Positions 44,347 to 55,137 of a stretch of DNA of 64,000 nt are shown piece by piece; position 1 is the first letter of the stretch; the number at the start of each line of letters is the position of its first letter. Origin of the DNA: Linanthus parryae (taxonomy: Eukaryota > Streptophyta > Magnoliopsida > Ericales > Polemoniaceae). A program made the translations under genes and the position numbers. Below the pieces are notes generated by a model. It searched no databases. It was not told the DNA's origin and worked only from the letters and a program-made list of their open reading frames with translations. Where the stretch lies: NCBI GenBank assembly GCA_023055425.1, contig JALGPY010000002.1, positions 134,684,427 to 134,748,426 on the forward strand, in the 5' to 3' direction.

Positions 44347-44823
44347 AAAAAAATGTTGGGGAATGGAAAAAGTGTTGGGGAACGGGGGAAGGGATGTCAG
44401 GAGAATGTGTTGAAGGGTAAGAAAAAAAATATGATGATTTATTATTGTTATTGCTATTTACCTACTAGGTTTTAGAACTTCTTCAAAATCCAACCACAAC
44501 CCCTCAAATTAACTAGTTTATAAATTTCCGAAACCACAAATACCTCCCCGTTTGACATAATTTATCATTCATACTTTGAAAAAGTTGAAAACTATCCTTA
44601 TAATGAAACGGGGTATTACAGATATTGTCAATACCATTACCCGGTTTAATTAGAATAGACTTAACGTGTTACATAGCTGATCCGGACATCGTCTACAACC
44701 CTAGGTGATCTAGAGAATGCCTAGTTTCTCCATAACTGTTTTAATAAAATAAAAATCCAAAAATATTATTTTAGTTGTTTATTTTATTTCAGTCACATGT
44801 TTAAGGGTGACAACTCTTAAAAT

Positions 44824-46362
44824 GTATTTTGTGGAATATTCGAAAGAATATTATTCTAAAATCCAACTGAGGACAAAGTTTTTGTTGCTCAAACTGCTGT
44901 GTTTCTAAAATAGAGAATTGTCTCTAAAGGAAACAGTGGGAGGATAGTAGAACTTGAAGGAGTTCAAGAAACACAACAAAACATTCATCCTTTGATGGAA
45001 CATGAGTAGGATCACAATGCGTTGTGGAGCAACCTACTTAAGTAGCACAAGAACCTTGTAGGTAATGAAGGATATGTCAAGGAGCTATGGAAATATGGAT
45101 TTCTCATAACCCTTTGATATACTACTCATGGAGATGAGCCTACAACCTATAAGGAGTCCACGAGTGGGCCAAACTCTCAAGAATGGCTTATATCCATAAG
45201 ATCTGAAATGGAATCCATGTATGCCAACAAAATATGGGATTTGTTGGAACCACCTAAAAGGGTATGACCCATAGGGTGCAAGTGGGTTTTAATGAAAACT
45301 AACATGGATGGTAATAGGATTACTTTTAAGGGACGATTGGTGGCTAAAGGTTTCCTATGAGTTCATAGTATGGACTATGACAAAATCTTTGCCCAGTTGC
45401 GATGCTTAAATCCATTCTTATCTTGCTTGTAGGGATCTATCTATGGATAGAATCAAGCTTCTTGGAGTTGTAATCTTTGATTCAATGATGAAATCAAAAG
45501 GGTTTGGTTCCATTGGGAATAAAGATGAAGCTTGTGTTTACAAGAGGGTTAGTGGGAGCACAGTTATATTCTGGCCATGTATGTAGAGACATACAGTTCA
45601 TTGGGAATGATGTCCCTACTCTGCAATCTGTCAAAGATTGGCTGGGGAATCGATTTTCAATGAAATGTCTTAGGCGAAGCAACTTATAAAATCTATGGAG
45701 ATAGATCAATAATGTTGTACGGCTTAATTCAAAGTGCATAAAATGAAAAAGGTGATAGAAACGGCTCAACATGAAAGAATGTGGATTCTTACCTATGTCA
45801 CATGGAGTTAGTCTTTGGAAGACTAATTGTCTTCCCAATTAGATTGTGAGGGACCGTATGAATAAGATTCATAGGATACACCATGTTATGTGCTAGGGCC
45901 AGACATGTCATTTGGGAATGACATAAGTATACCAGTTATACCCATATGAGAGTCATTGGATATTGATCAAGAAAACTCCTTACGTACTTGAGAAGAACTA
46001 AGAATGAATTCTTGATATATGGAGGATAGGAAGGGTTCACTGTAAGGAGTTACAATGATGCGAACTTCCAATCCAACAAGGATGATTCCAGAGCATAGTC
46101 AATTTGTGTGTTTTTCCTTAGTTGAGGGACTGTGAGCTGGAAAGGTTCCAAGCAAGATTCAGTTGCTGATTCTATCACAGAGGACAGAGTACATTGTTGC
46201 ATTAGATGCAAATACTCAGAATATTCAATCTCATTCAATTTTCGATAGAGGAGATGTGAATATATGCAAAGTACCAGCACATGTCTCTCTTATCTCTTGC
46301 GCAGTGAAAGCATGAGGGCCGCAATAGGTCAATAGGCATAGGATGCACCAGATTGACTCTAA
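44824..46362 (+). pseudogene. pol: Degenerate Copia pol 3' half of F
   Basis: Fragments in several frames follow the Copia order. An integrase C-terminal stretch (EDKVFVAQTAVFLK-like, about 44870-44915) is followed by the reverse transcriptase N-terminus (SEMESMYANKIWDL at about 45205-45245, then IGCKWVLMKTNMDGN and RLVAKGF near 45270-45355). Later come GNDVPTLQSVKDWLGNRFSMK (about 45605-45665) and an RNase H-like stretch (NDANFQSNKDD, about 46054-46090; RTEYIVALDA, about 46185). Many stops and shifts, and the YVDD site is not recognisable. It is clearly dead and more decayed than element D. Confidence 0.75.
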
Positions 46363-46376
46363 TGCAAGTGGGAGAC
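46363..46376 (+). other. Polypurine tract of F
   Basis: GCAAGTGGGAGAC directly precedes TGTTGGAATT at 46377; AAGTGGGAGA is the usual tract of Angela/Tork-type Copia elements. Confidence 0.8.
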
Positions 46377-47881
46377 TGTTGGAATTGCGCCCTAGAGGCA
46401 ATCAATTTATTGTGACATTTAATGGAGTTACTATTCATTATGTTATCGATATGGAGATATGCTAACATGAATGAAGTCCTTAGAATATAAAGGTTATATT
46501 CTTGAATATCCCTCTTCAATTATATTGATTAATAGGACGATCAACTATAGACTAGTATGGGGTTGGATTGATATGGATATATCACGATCCGACACATGGG
46601 TACGCATTAGGAGTAATGGCGTACTGGATTGACCCACCATGAGAAGGCTACATGGGAGTTATGTGAATGTCACAAGCGCTTCTCATAGTGACAATGGTGT
46701 TGTGACCCTTAGACTTGAAGTCACTAGATATTCTAGTTGTGAATTATCATGTTTTGATATCGTCAAATATTACACCGTAACTGGGTAACTGTAAAGGCTT
46801 TAATCGGACATGATATGAATCAAGCTTAGATATCGTAGTGATGTAGAGAGGATTTGTCCCTCCCACGTGACGGGAGTAAATATCTATGGCCACTCGATGA
46901 GTGAGACTTAGGAAAATGCATGGCCATGCTCAAATAAATCAATATGGGATATTGATGTTATTTATTTATCTAAGTCTACTCACAGATCGAGAAACTATGG
47001 ATTGGATATACAAGTGTGACACTCCATGTCTTGTGTCCAATCCGGATAGATGAGACAAAGGGATTATACAATACTGTAACATTGGTCACGGAGGTTAGTC
47101 ACATCACTGAAATTCCTATTACTTGGGAGCATTGATGCATTGCTAGATACCGCTCAATGTTTGTAATAATTATTATTACTACCACGTAATTAGGAACCTG
47201 CAGGGTCACACACAATAATAGATCAAGCTGGGATTATTGCTAATTAGTTGGACTAAATAGCAATAATGAATTAATTGTACTGAAGTGTAAATTGTGCTCA
47301 TTAGTTCGACTAAAGAGCAATTGTGGTCTAGAATGTAACTAATCCCACATTGGTGGATTTATGGGCAAAGGTGAATTTCTCTAGCTATATAAATATGATT
47401 TGTATGCTAAGAAAATTGATGCCTAATTATTCCTACACACCACAAGTTTACTAGAGAGCTAGAGAGAAAAGAAGAAAAGGAGTTTCTTCTTCCCATGAGG
47501 GTTCGGCAAACCCTAGCCGCCCCCAAGGAAGTCGTCGGCCTCCTCTTTGTGTCGCCCCTCTCTTGTGCCCACGGCATGGAGATGCCGTGTCCTCTCTTTG
47601 CCACGTAGATGGATGTGATCCAGCCCGTGCATATCCAAGTTCATCCTTCTTCTCAGATTACTAGCACAATTGGAGAAGAAGCCCAGTTGAGGTATATTTT
47701 TGTGGATATCGTAGAGACAAATATACAATTCTTTGTATGTGATCGTCACCAGCCTGGTATGGCTGAGGTAACCTTTCTTCCCTTCATCATGTTATGATGC
47801 TTCACCTGTGATCCTTGGTGGGATTTGAGTAGGATAAAAAATTTTGTTATTCCACTGCTTAACCTACTTCAAAACCCAACA
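46377..47881 (+). repeat. 3' LTR of F
   Basis: A 1505-bp LTR from TGTTGGAATTGCGCCCTAGA to AAAACCCAACA. A TATA box TATATAAATA lies at 47386-47395. The frames at 47407-47797 lie in the leader-like part of the LTR and show no domain. Confidence 0.8.
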
Positions 47882-48934
47882 CTTAGACTTGAAGTCACTA
47901 GATACTCTAGTTGTGGAGTATTGTGTTTTGATATCGCCAAACATTGATAAAGGCGGTTATCGGACATAATAGGAAAAAAGCTTAGAGTTGGTAGTGATGT
48001 AGAGAGGATTTTTCCCTCCCACATAACGGGAGTAAATATCCACGGCCACTCGAGGGCAAGTGCTTAAAGAATGTCTGGCCAGAATCAGATAAATCAATAT
48101 GGGATGTTGATGTTATCTGCATGGATAAGCCTATTCCCAAGACCGATAAACTATGAATTGAATATACGAGTGTGACTTGTATGTCTCGTGTCCAATCAGG
48201 GTATGGAGACAAAGGGATGATACAATACGGTAACATTGGTAACATTGTTTGTCGGATCACTAACTATTACTATTAGTTGGGTGACATAGATGTGTCGCTA
48301 GACACCGCTTTATATTAGTAATTGTTACTACCAACTAAGTAGAAACCTATGGGGTCACACGCCCGATGGATTAAATTGGATTTGGGAATTAATTAGTAGG
48401 ACTGATTAAATAGAAGGATCAATACGCAACCACAAACGAACTTAGTGGGACTAATTTTCAAAGTGGACTAATCCGTGTATGGACAGGATTAGTATTGGGG
48501 CAAATATGTGGTTAATAAGAAGTTGTTAACTATATGAGGGCACTCCTAGCTTACTATCTCACAAGTGCATTATCATTAAGTGAGAGAACAAAGCAAGGAG
48601 AGAGCAAGACAAGAGGGCCAAACCCCCCCCCTCCCTCACGCCGTCGGCCTCGTGAGGCGTGCGGCTCGTGTGTGTCCTGTTTGCGTGGCCTTCTTCTTCC
48701 TCCTTCCTCCTCTTGCTAGCACATTGAAGATGGAAGGAATCTAATGCAAACCTAGGCGGGGATATTCATAGAGACGTGGATAGCATTCTACTTGGAGTGA
48801 ACTTTCAGACAAACAAGGTACACAACGTTTCTACTCTTACCACATTATGATGGCTTGTCCTGCGATTCTTGGAGGGTATTGAACGGAAACTTTATTTTGT
48901 ATTTCTGTTGCGTAATCTGTATCAAAACCCTACA
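47882..48934 (+). repeat. 3' LTR remnant of the outer Copia
   Basis: It matches 925-1379 plus 7950-8567, about 90% by eye, and ends at AACCCTACA just before the AAAAT duplication. The first ~315 bp of the LTR are missing. At 48314-48318 it carries the uninterrupted target of element A. Confidence 0.85.
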
Positions 48935-48939
48935 AAAAT

Positions 48940-50017
48940 AACATAACCAAGCTAGGGAACATGGATACGCATCACACGATGATGAAAAATCATTTCGATA
49001 TAGCTACTAAGCATCCTCATAAGGCAGCCAACATTTAAATAAGCAAGTAACTTCTGCATAGATTCACATACCAATTTTCACTTAACAGTTAATCAACATG
49101 GCAAATTCTAGGTTTTTTTTAAAATATATGTAAGTACCCAAACTCCCCGCCGGCTTTTTTACTTTGATATTACTAAATTAGGTTAGCCTAATTAATTTAA
49201 GTTTTGAAAATATTTTAATTTTCTTATTTATCCACTTAAGGAAATCAAACATCTCATTAACCGGAGAACCGATGCTCGGATACCAAAATTTGGTATATTG
49301 TTCTCAGTGGTTTTATCAACCTGCAATTAAAGTTTTATAATTTTCAGAGTTTGTATGAATATTTTATGAATTTAATGCCAAGACTGCTACCAACCTCTGT
49401 TTTTTCACCCAAGCAGATCAAAATAATTTTTAAAAATACTTAGAAGTTTTTAGAATTTTTGATTTTTTCATATGTCATGTGTAAACTTTTCATATATATT
49501 GTATCAAAATATTGGGTCCCAACTAATTATGAGCCACATAGGAATTTTTGTACTAGCGATAGTTACACATTTTATATGAGCATAATTTAGAAATTTATCA
49601 AGTTTCTTAATTCTAGTTTATGTAAGTTACTTTTAGTTATGTCATATTATGTGTTGAATTTTATATTTCATATGCATCTAATAAGATGTTTAAGGCTATA
49701 CAAGCATATGGATATGTGAGAAGTTTATAAAAATTCCAAACAAGCTACTATGTATGTAAGTATCAAATTTCCACATTTACAAAACTACAAACATGTCCCA
49801 AATATGCAGAATAAATTTCAAATAGTATTACTCAAGTAACCGAAACTACAAAGTACTCACAAAATGAAGTTATATATAATCATAGATGTCCAATGACACC
49901 CTTTTTTTTAAAACTAATAAGAATTCAAGAATAAGATTGATATATAAATTTCATGCAATTCTCCAATATTTTTCTGAAATTAACTAATAACCCATAACTG
50001 AAATAGGGGGTATTACA
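48940..50017 (-). repeat. End of a Tekay-like LTR (LTR I)
   Basis: The last 150 bp (AATATTTTTCTGAAATTAAC, then GAAATAGGGGGTATTACA) align with the end of solo LTR G (38740-38785). The region is AT-rich and holds no gene. The other end of this LTR should lie left of the outer Copia (at or before base 608) but was not identified. Confidence 0.6.
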
Positions 50018-51321
50018 GTCATGCGAAGTTAAAAGAAACAAAATGTCAAGACCGAGTACTAAGAATTTAGCTTTAATAAAATAAGTGAAAACTGAAATGC
50101 GGAGAGTATCATATTCTCCACCATCTTCACCCTGGCATGCTTCACTCACGTCCAAATTCTTAATTATGGCACTTTTCTTGAAGCACCTGCTCTGAAGCTC
50201 AAGGTTCCTTTACCTTTCCCTTTGGGAGGCATGACATCATCTCTGCCCACAATTATTTTATCACCTTTGCGTTTCCAAGCACTTTTTGGAGGAACCTCCT
50301 CAGCATCATCGACCTTCTTCTTCTTCTTCTTCTTCTTCTTCTTCTTCTTCTTCTTCTTCTTCTTCTTCTTCTTCTATCGCCTACTTGCTCTGTTGCATAC
50401 ACGTTATGCCTCGCGGAAACTGTCAGTAAGCTGACAATTATTTCAAGAGAAATGAAAAAAATGGCTCCCAAATAGGGCGGCAAAGCTAAATATCATCCAC
50501 TTTGGATATCCAAGAAAGCAGTGCTTGCTGAAGCTTCACATTTTGGTCTATGAAACTAAATCGCTTGAACATGCATTTGGAAAAATGATTTTCCAAGTTA
50601 AACATGTTCTTCTTTCATCCCTTGGCAGCCGCCATGGGCTCTTTCATCACAAGGTTTGCGCAAACGTTCTGAGCTTTATTAAATAAGGTGTAGAAATCAT
50701 AACTTTATTTGGTACGGGAGCTATGAGATTTCAAACCAGGCGCGACATTGTTGACATAAGGAGTATAGGCTGCATCAGCCAATCTGTAGGTGGGATTTTA
50801 GGTAAGTTGAAGTTTCCAATCTTGTTCTCAGCATGGTTGAGCTGAACAAAAGGGCAGCGACGGCTCAGAATCCTATCCGATGCAACATCGATAAGAAGTA
50901 TCTTATAGAAATCTGATTTGATTGAAGTAGCCCATATTCTCAGCGCAGTCTAATCAAAGCCAAGCTACCTTTGAACGCAACAAGGATCACTCTGCGTTGA
51001 AATTTGGTATACTCTGGAACGTGCTCACCAAAATCTTACATTGCAAGAAGACAGCCATGCGCGCACCAACAAATGATTTCATTCACGGTCGGAGAACTAG
51101 ACCCCATAATGGTGTTGGTAATGTTTATCTGGGAGGGAGTACAGTGGCTCGCGCGTTAAAGAAAGTCTGATTTCCTAACAACATAAGGTCCAAGAATGAA
51201 TTATGCTTCGAGATCGCAGCTCGAGAAGAAGACTTCGTGAGGCCCTTTTGTATTGAACCATCTCCAAGAACGCGGACTCTGGTGGCGGTTTGATTATTCA
51301 CTATCCCACTGGTGCACCACC
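50018..51321 (-). pseudogene. Decayed minus-strand coding relic, 3' part
   Basis: Minus-strand reading gives scattered protein-like stretches. From 51000 downward there is an open run of about 60 codons ending near 50745, containing NLPKIPPTDWLMQPILL. Next are a segment FYTLFNKAQNVCANLVMKEP (about 50640-50700) and FSFIDQNVKLQQALLSWISK (about 50500-50560). An acidic tract follows, encoded by the TTC/GAA repeat, then VPPKSAWKRKGDKIIVGRDD (about 50230-50290) and a stop near 50175. Acidic tract plus lysine-rich end recall the Sirevirus third gene or a plant transposon protein, but I could not assign a family. Many stops and shifts. Confidence 0.4.
50314..50375 (+). repeat. (TTC)n microsatellite, about 21 units
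   Basis: Pure TTC triplets. On the minus strand of the relic it reads GAA or AAG; poly-Phe and poly-Arg frames across it are artefacts. Confidence 0.95.
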
Positions 51322-54300
51322 GTGGGTGAAACAACCCGGGATCTCGGTTCAGGGTTAAGGAGACAATCGACAACCAAAAGTAGAAATATACTATTAAGAT
51401 TACATTTCGCTTAATGTACATAACAAAATTTCGATAATAAGTACAATTTAAAACATAACATTTGTGATCTACTAAGTGATCTAAGTTAAGCTATACTTCT
51501 TCGTCTCGTTCCAGCGTTCCCATCCCCCACTTTGATTGACGACCTGCGGTTTTAAAATGGCAAAAGCCGACGCAGTTTTGAAGAAATTGATCAGTAAAAA
51601 CGGCGTAAGTACACACTACGACATGTAAAGCAACGAGTGGCAGGGAAGCATGAGTTGAAACAAATCAGAAGATTTAAACAGTAAAACTATCATATTGGAG
51701 AATTTGGATAAAATTTAAGTAACCGAGTAACAAAAACCTCTCAATTTAATAACAATGAGAAACCACGAGTAGTTGGTAAAATATCCAGAGTACACAAGTT
51801 CATTTGAACTGATAACGATAGTAGTTCATGAGTAGCAAAGATTTACAATTCATTTCAATCGATTAGGGCATATCAAGAGCCACAAACAACATTAATAAGT
51901 AGTCAATTTTTAATTTCGACTTCAATCAACAGTTTAATTTAGCTGAGGCGTGTCAAGAGCCACCAGCAGGATGGATGTAAACAGAGGGATCACGAAATAA
52001 TCACTAAGGGTTCCTTCTAGGGTCTATCAAACCCTATTTCACCCGAGCGTTAAGGGAGCCCATTCGTCAACCCCGCTCAGAACATTAGCTAAAAGGTCTT
52101 AAGTGTCGACACCCATACCGTAGTGACCCTTACAAGTATAAGTAGCACTCTATAGCTCTATAAAACCCTTGGCCTCAATAACTTGGTACATTTTGGCTCA
52201 TCGGGGCGGATTTTGAACATTGACGTTATATCCAATAATAAGAAGCATTGCTTCAATGGTCTTAGTCATAAGAAAATGGAGGATCGCTTGACGCCTCCCA
52301 TTAATAACAGTACTCTGTACATCGTCCTAAGTCTATTAGAGGTATTTTATTTCTTCTCTTTCACATAAACAGAATTGGAATATCAAAATTTCAAAAGTAA
52401 TTTCCGAGAGTTTTCAAAGGAGATGAATAAAATAGTTTAACAGCTTTCGAGTGGAAAACATGCATTCTCATACTATTTCATATAACAAACATTCATTTGA
52501 AACCTCAAACACATACGCATATTTTGATATGAAAAGTCCGTACATATGTACTTACCTCTGAGCCATGAAAGGCGCAAAGCAAAGGTAGCACTCCTACAAG
52601 ACTCGTCTCATATGAGTCCGGGTCTCACAGTCAATGCAGCAGCACGAAAAGATACGTCTACTTGGACCGATCCTTAAAAACAGCTGGATATACACAAGTA
52701 AAGTATAGAACCTATTAGCATATACCCTCTATATGAGGTTGTATGCAAGAATGCCATGGAATGCAGGTCGTGCAAGATAAATGACTAAAACGCCCTCATA
52801 CTCCAAAATTGTCTAGTTGCCCGGTCCCCAAATTATACTCATATTGGCCCAAAAACTTGTAAGAATGACTCTGAACTCTCCCATATGTATTTAGCATCGA
52901 AATCTACAAATTTCAATAATTTGCACTTAGGCTCCTAAAGTTTGGTAAAATTGCAAAAAGACCCCAACATTTGACGTGGTCAACACTAGCCCAGAATTAT
53001 ATACGAGTACTCCAAATACGCATACAAGACATGCTGACAAACTCCAAGTTACTAAACTAATCTCAATTCAAAGTTTAAGTGAAATTACTATTTTGCTCCT
53101 CCTATACAGTTCAGTCAAACTAGGGTTTCCGAAAAGTCAAACTTGGTCAAACTTGTTATTTAGACTCAAAATATGAATACGAACAAGTTTCGTGAAGAAC
53201 GCTTAGGCCATAAATGTCATTTAGAGTGAGAAATTGAAAGTCAAAGATAGAATGAAATCATCTCAACTAGTCAACTTTGGAGCTGATTTGTGGTAAAATG
53301 ATGGAGAGTTTAGGAAATATGAAGATGGGGTATTGAAGAGGGTATTCCAAGCATTCCAGAACATATTTGAACTCCTAAGAACTCCAAGTATTCAGAGAGA
53401 TATCGCTAGTCAAAGTTGGACAAAAATTCCGATTCAACACTTGGAAAAATTCAAGAAAGTTTCATGAGTTGAAACTAGCAACTTTAGGCTCATTTTGTGA
53501 GCAATCCGTTATAAATTTAAACATGACCCAGAGACAATGATTTGAAGTATTATATATCAGCTACACATAGGAGAAAACAGATCTAAATTTCATTAAGTTT
53601 TGAAGAAGATACAAGGGTTTGAAAATGGGTGTTTCACCATAGGATTCTATACTTAGAAAATTCTGAGTTTTTGCTAGTGAAGAACATCAACATCACAGCA
53701 ACTTTGGAGCCAAAATCAGAGGGTTTAGAGTTAAAATTGGACCAAGAAATCAACACAAAAGTTGTAGCCAATTATCCAAGGATTCCAGAAAGCTAAAGAT
53801 CATTAAAAATGGATTACAAACGAAGAAGATACAAGCATTTGAACAGGGGAGGTTTTTGTACCAAAACACATGAACACCAAGAACACATTCAAGAACTTCA
53901 CTTTCCCCTAACTTTAACTCAGATTTAGACACGATTAGAGATCGAATTGGACCAAGAAATCAACACGAAAGTTGGAGTACTACATGCAGGGAATCCAAAG
54001 AAACAAAAATCAGATCAAGACATCAAGTATTGAGAGAGTAAAATGGCCATGAACAGGGCAGGTTTTCAAGTCGGAAAACTCTACATGCACGAATCAATCT
54101 TGTCAAATTTGTTGTTACAGTCATGATTGGATGATCGAAACGTGTTCTAGACATGATTAGGAGCATGCTCATGCTTTCAATCGATCAAAACAAGTAAGAA
54201 AAGGGTCTGAACCGAGCTATGAACTTACCGGCGGCCATGGAGGAATCTGGCGATTGCCGACCGGTTTGTGGTGCTTCGGCGAATTCCCAGCAGGTTCTGG

Positions 54301-55137
54301 GTTGAGCATTGTGTTTTAAAACCTCCAAGGAACTGAGAGGAGCCTTCGGGGGCGAGATAATGGATCAAAAACGAAGTCGAAAGCCAACTGCCGCCGACCC
54401 GTAGTGGTTTCCGGCGAACCGCGCCCAGATTCCGGCGACAGAGGCGGCGATGAACGAGGTGGACCCTCCCTCTTGGCTCTCTAGGATCGTCTGAGGATGA
54501 GGAACACGATTGTGGTGGTTAATTTCACCAATTCGTCACATAAACGAAGAATTCAAATGAAGAACAACCTAGGGTTCTTACCTCTAAAACCCGATTATCT
54601 CCCTTGTCCCTTCACCAAAGTTCAAATTTCTTTGTGCGTTTTGATCCTCATACCAAGGGGAAGTTGGGCTAGTAGCAGCTCTTGAAACAAAGGGGCATGG
54701 AGGTTGTTTAAGAGGTGGTGGTGTTGTTTGTTCTTGGACAAGAAAGGGAAGAAGATGAAGGTGAAGAATTTCAAGATAATGAGGAATGAGCTCATTCCTG
54801 AATAATCAGAGGGTGGAGAGGAGGTTGGAGATGCTGCCACTCCACCTTGAGAGGTGTCAAGTTGAGTTTGACAAGTGGCCTTCATGCATGGAGGGTGAAA
54901 GTGTAGTTTTCTAAAGTGTGGGGGTACTAACTAAAATTGCAAAACTACTAATTTTCAGAGAATTGCACAACCACCCCAAACATTTCTAGTGCTTCAAAAT
55001 CATTCTAACAACGTCCAAATATCGATAAAACTCCAAAATGCCCACTTTAAAGCCTTGACAAACTATTTAAAAATTAGCCCCCAAAGTCTTGATATTGCAC
55101 TAAGAACTCTCTCGGGAATTAGGGGTGTTACAGTGGG
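51322..55137. repeat. Target site duplication GTGGG of solo LTR H
   Basis: GTGGG at 51322-51326 and 55133-55137, exactly outside the TG and CA of LTR H. Confidence 0.85.
51327..55132 (-). mobile_element. Solo LTR H, Tekay/Del-like
   Basis: This single 3.8-kb LTR runs TGAAACAACCCGGGATCTCG to AGGGGTGTTACA. The first 1.2 kb matches solo LTR G closely (a block near 51945-52370 is almost identical to 36080-36510). The rest differs and includes a GC-rich island near 54220-54480 that resembles a gene start on the minus strand, with CATGGCCGCCGGTAAG (a start codon and a consensus 5' splice site) near 54228-54243. Short open frames inside have no recognisable domains. Confidence 0.85.

Larger units (their letters stand above)
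22477..44620 (-). mobile_element. Element E: gag-only Ty3-type LTR retrotransposon (TR-GAG-like)
   Basis: E lies on the minus strand. Its 5' LTR is 41222-44620 and its 3' LTR is 22477-39298 (about 2.77 kb once D and G are removed). Between them are only 1.9 kb: a primer site, a leader, gag and a G-rich polypurine tract. No trace of protease, reverse transcriptase, RNase H or integrase is present. Elements with LTRs and only a gag gene are known as TR-GAG (terminal-repeat retrotransposons with a GAG domain). The LTR type (over 3 kb, starting TGTAATACCCC on the minus strand) resembles Tekay/Del Ty3 elements, the likely enzyme donors. The GATAT duplication supports insertion as a unit. Confidence 0.8.
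41222..44620 (-). repeat. Right (5') LTR of element E
   Basis: This uninterrupted 3.4-kb LTR reads TGAAACACTCC to GGGGTATTACA on the plus strand. It contains a minisatellite at 41878-42203, an AT-rich centre (42720-43400, no gene seen), a GC-rich gene-5'-like island (43620-44260) and GA runs at 43930-43950 and 44311-44342. Frames such as 43513-44169 (minus) fall in the island and are biased-composition translations without recognised domains. Confidence 0.85.
22472..44625. repeat. Target site duplication GATAT of element E
   Basis: GATAT at 22472-22476 precedes the TG of the left LTR and GATAT at 44621-44625 follows the CA of the right LTR. Removing E plus one copy restores a continuous B LTR. 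Confidence 0.85.
15211..44823 (+). mobile_element. Element B: non-autonomous Athila/Tat-like element, interrupted and truncated
   Basis: B has a left LTR (15211-16831), a primer site, one coding region (16984-18154), a 3-kb non-coding tail, a polypurine tract and a right LTR starting at 21202. The right LTR is split by element E and stops at about 44823, where about 140 bp of LTR and the duplicated target are missing. Like A it codes for no protease, integrase or reverse transcriptase. Its primer site, LTR ends, protein and GGGAGGCAACCCA box are homologous to A, making a two-member family in one window. The left target copy would be TTCAT at 15206-15210; its partner is deleted. Confidence 0.8.
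21202..44823 (+). repeat. Right (3') LTR of element B, split by E and truncated
   Basis: It occupies 21202-22476 and 44621-44823. Across E the two parts read on as in the left LTR (near 16480-16500). It stops after CAACTCTTAAAAT at 44823, where the left copy continues CACAGTTCTTCC. From 44824 the sequence belongs to Copia F. Confidence 0.85.
44824..47881 (+). mobile_element. Copia F, 3' half (Angela/Tork-like), truncated at 5' end
   Basis: F consists of the end of integrase, reverse transcriptase and RNase H remains (44824-46362), a GTGGGAGAC polypurine tract and a 3' LTR (46377-47881). The 5' half is absent at the junction with element B. F's LTR resembles the outer Copia LTR but only at roughly 80% by eye and with a different end (AACCCAACA versus AACCCTACA), so it is a distinct related element. 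The bases after its LTR, CTTAG, are also the first bases of the outer 3' LTR remnant. This fits an insertion of F into that LTR with the left duplicate deleted. Confidence 0.65.
609..48934 (+). mobile_element. Outer Ty1/Copia element, Angela/Tork-like, heavily interrupted
   Basis: This LTR retrotransposon is the container of the nested block. The first LTR begins TGTTGGAATTGTGCCCTAGA, the start seen in many Angela/Tork-type Copia LTRs, and ends AACCCTACA at 8567. A methionine-initiator tRNA primer site follows, then a long leader and a gag start at about 10155. The 3' LTR remnant (47882-48934) is roughly 90% like the 5' LTR by eye and ends at the same AACCCTACA. Integrase, reverse transcriptase and the first ~315 bp of the 3' LTR are missing, apparently lost in the deletion whose junction is at about 44823/44824. 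Its own sequence totals only about 4.5 kb (5' LTR ~1.39 kb, leader and gag ~1.9 kb, 3' LTR 1.05 kb). Confidence 0.8.
604..48939. repeat. 5-bp target site duplication AAAAT around the outer Copia
   Basis: AAAAT at 604-608 directly precedes the TG of the first LTR, and AAAAT at 48935-48939 directly follows the CA of the last LTR. Two matching 5-mers 48 kb apart, at exactly the predicted LTR ends, indicate that everything between them is one insertion plus later insertions within it. A five-base match alone can occur by chance; the support comes from its coincidence with both LTR ends. Confidence 0.75.

Noticed and set aside
46377..48934. One single 3' LTR of the outer Copia over the whole interval
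   Set aside because: The interval contains two LTR ends (AACCCAACA at 47881 and AACCCTACA at 48934) and repeats the middle of the LTR twice, so it is two LTRs. Only the second matches the 5' LTR closely.
50222..50483. Poly-Phe and poly-Arg frames
   Set aside because: Translations of the TTC microsatellite; only the flanking minus-strand reading looks protein-like, and it is listed as a relic.
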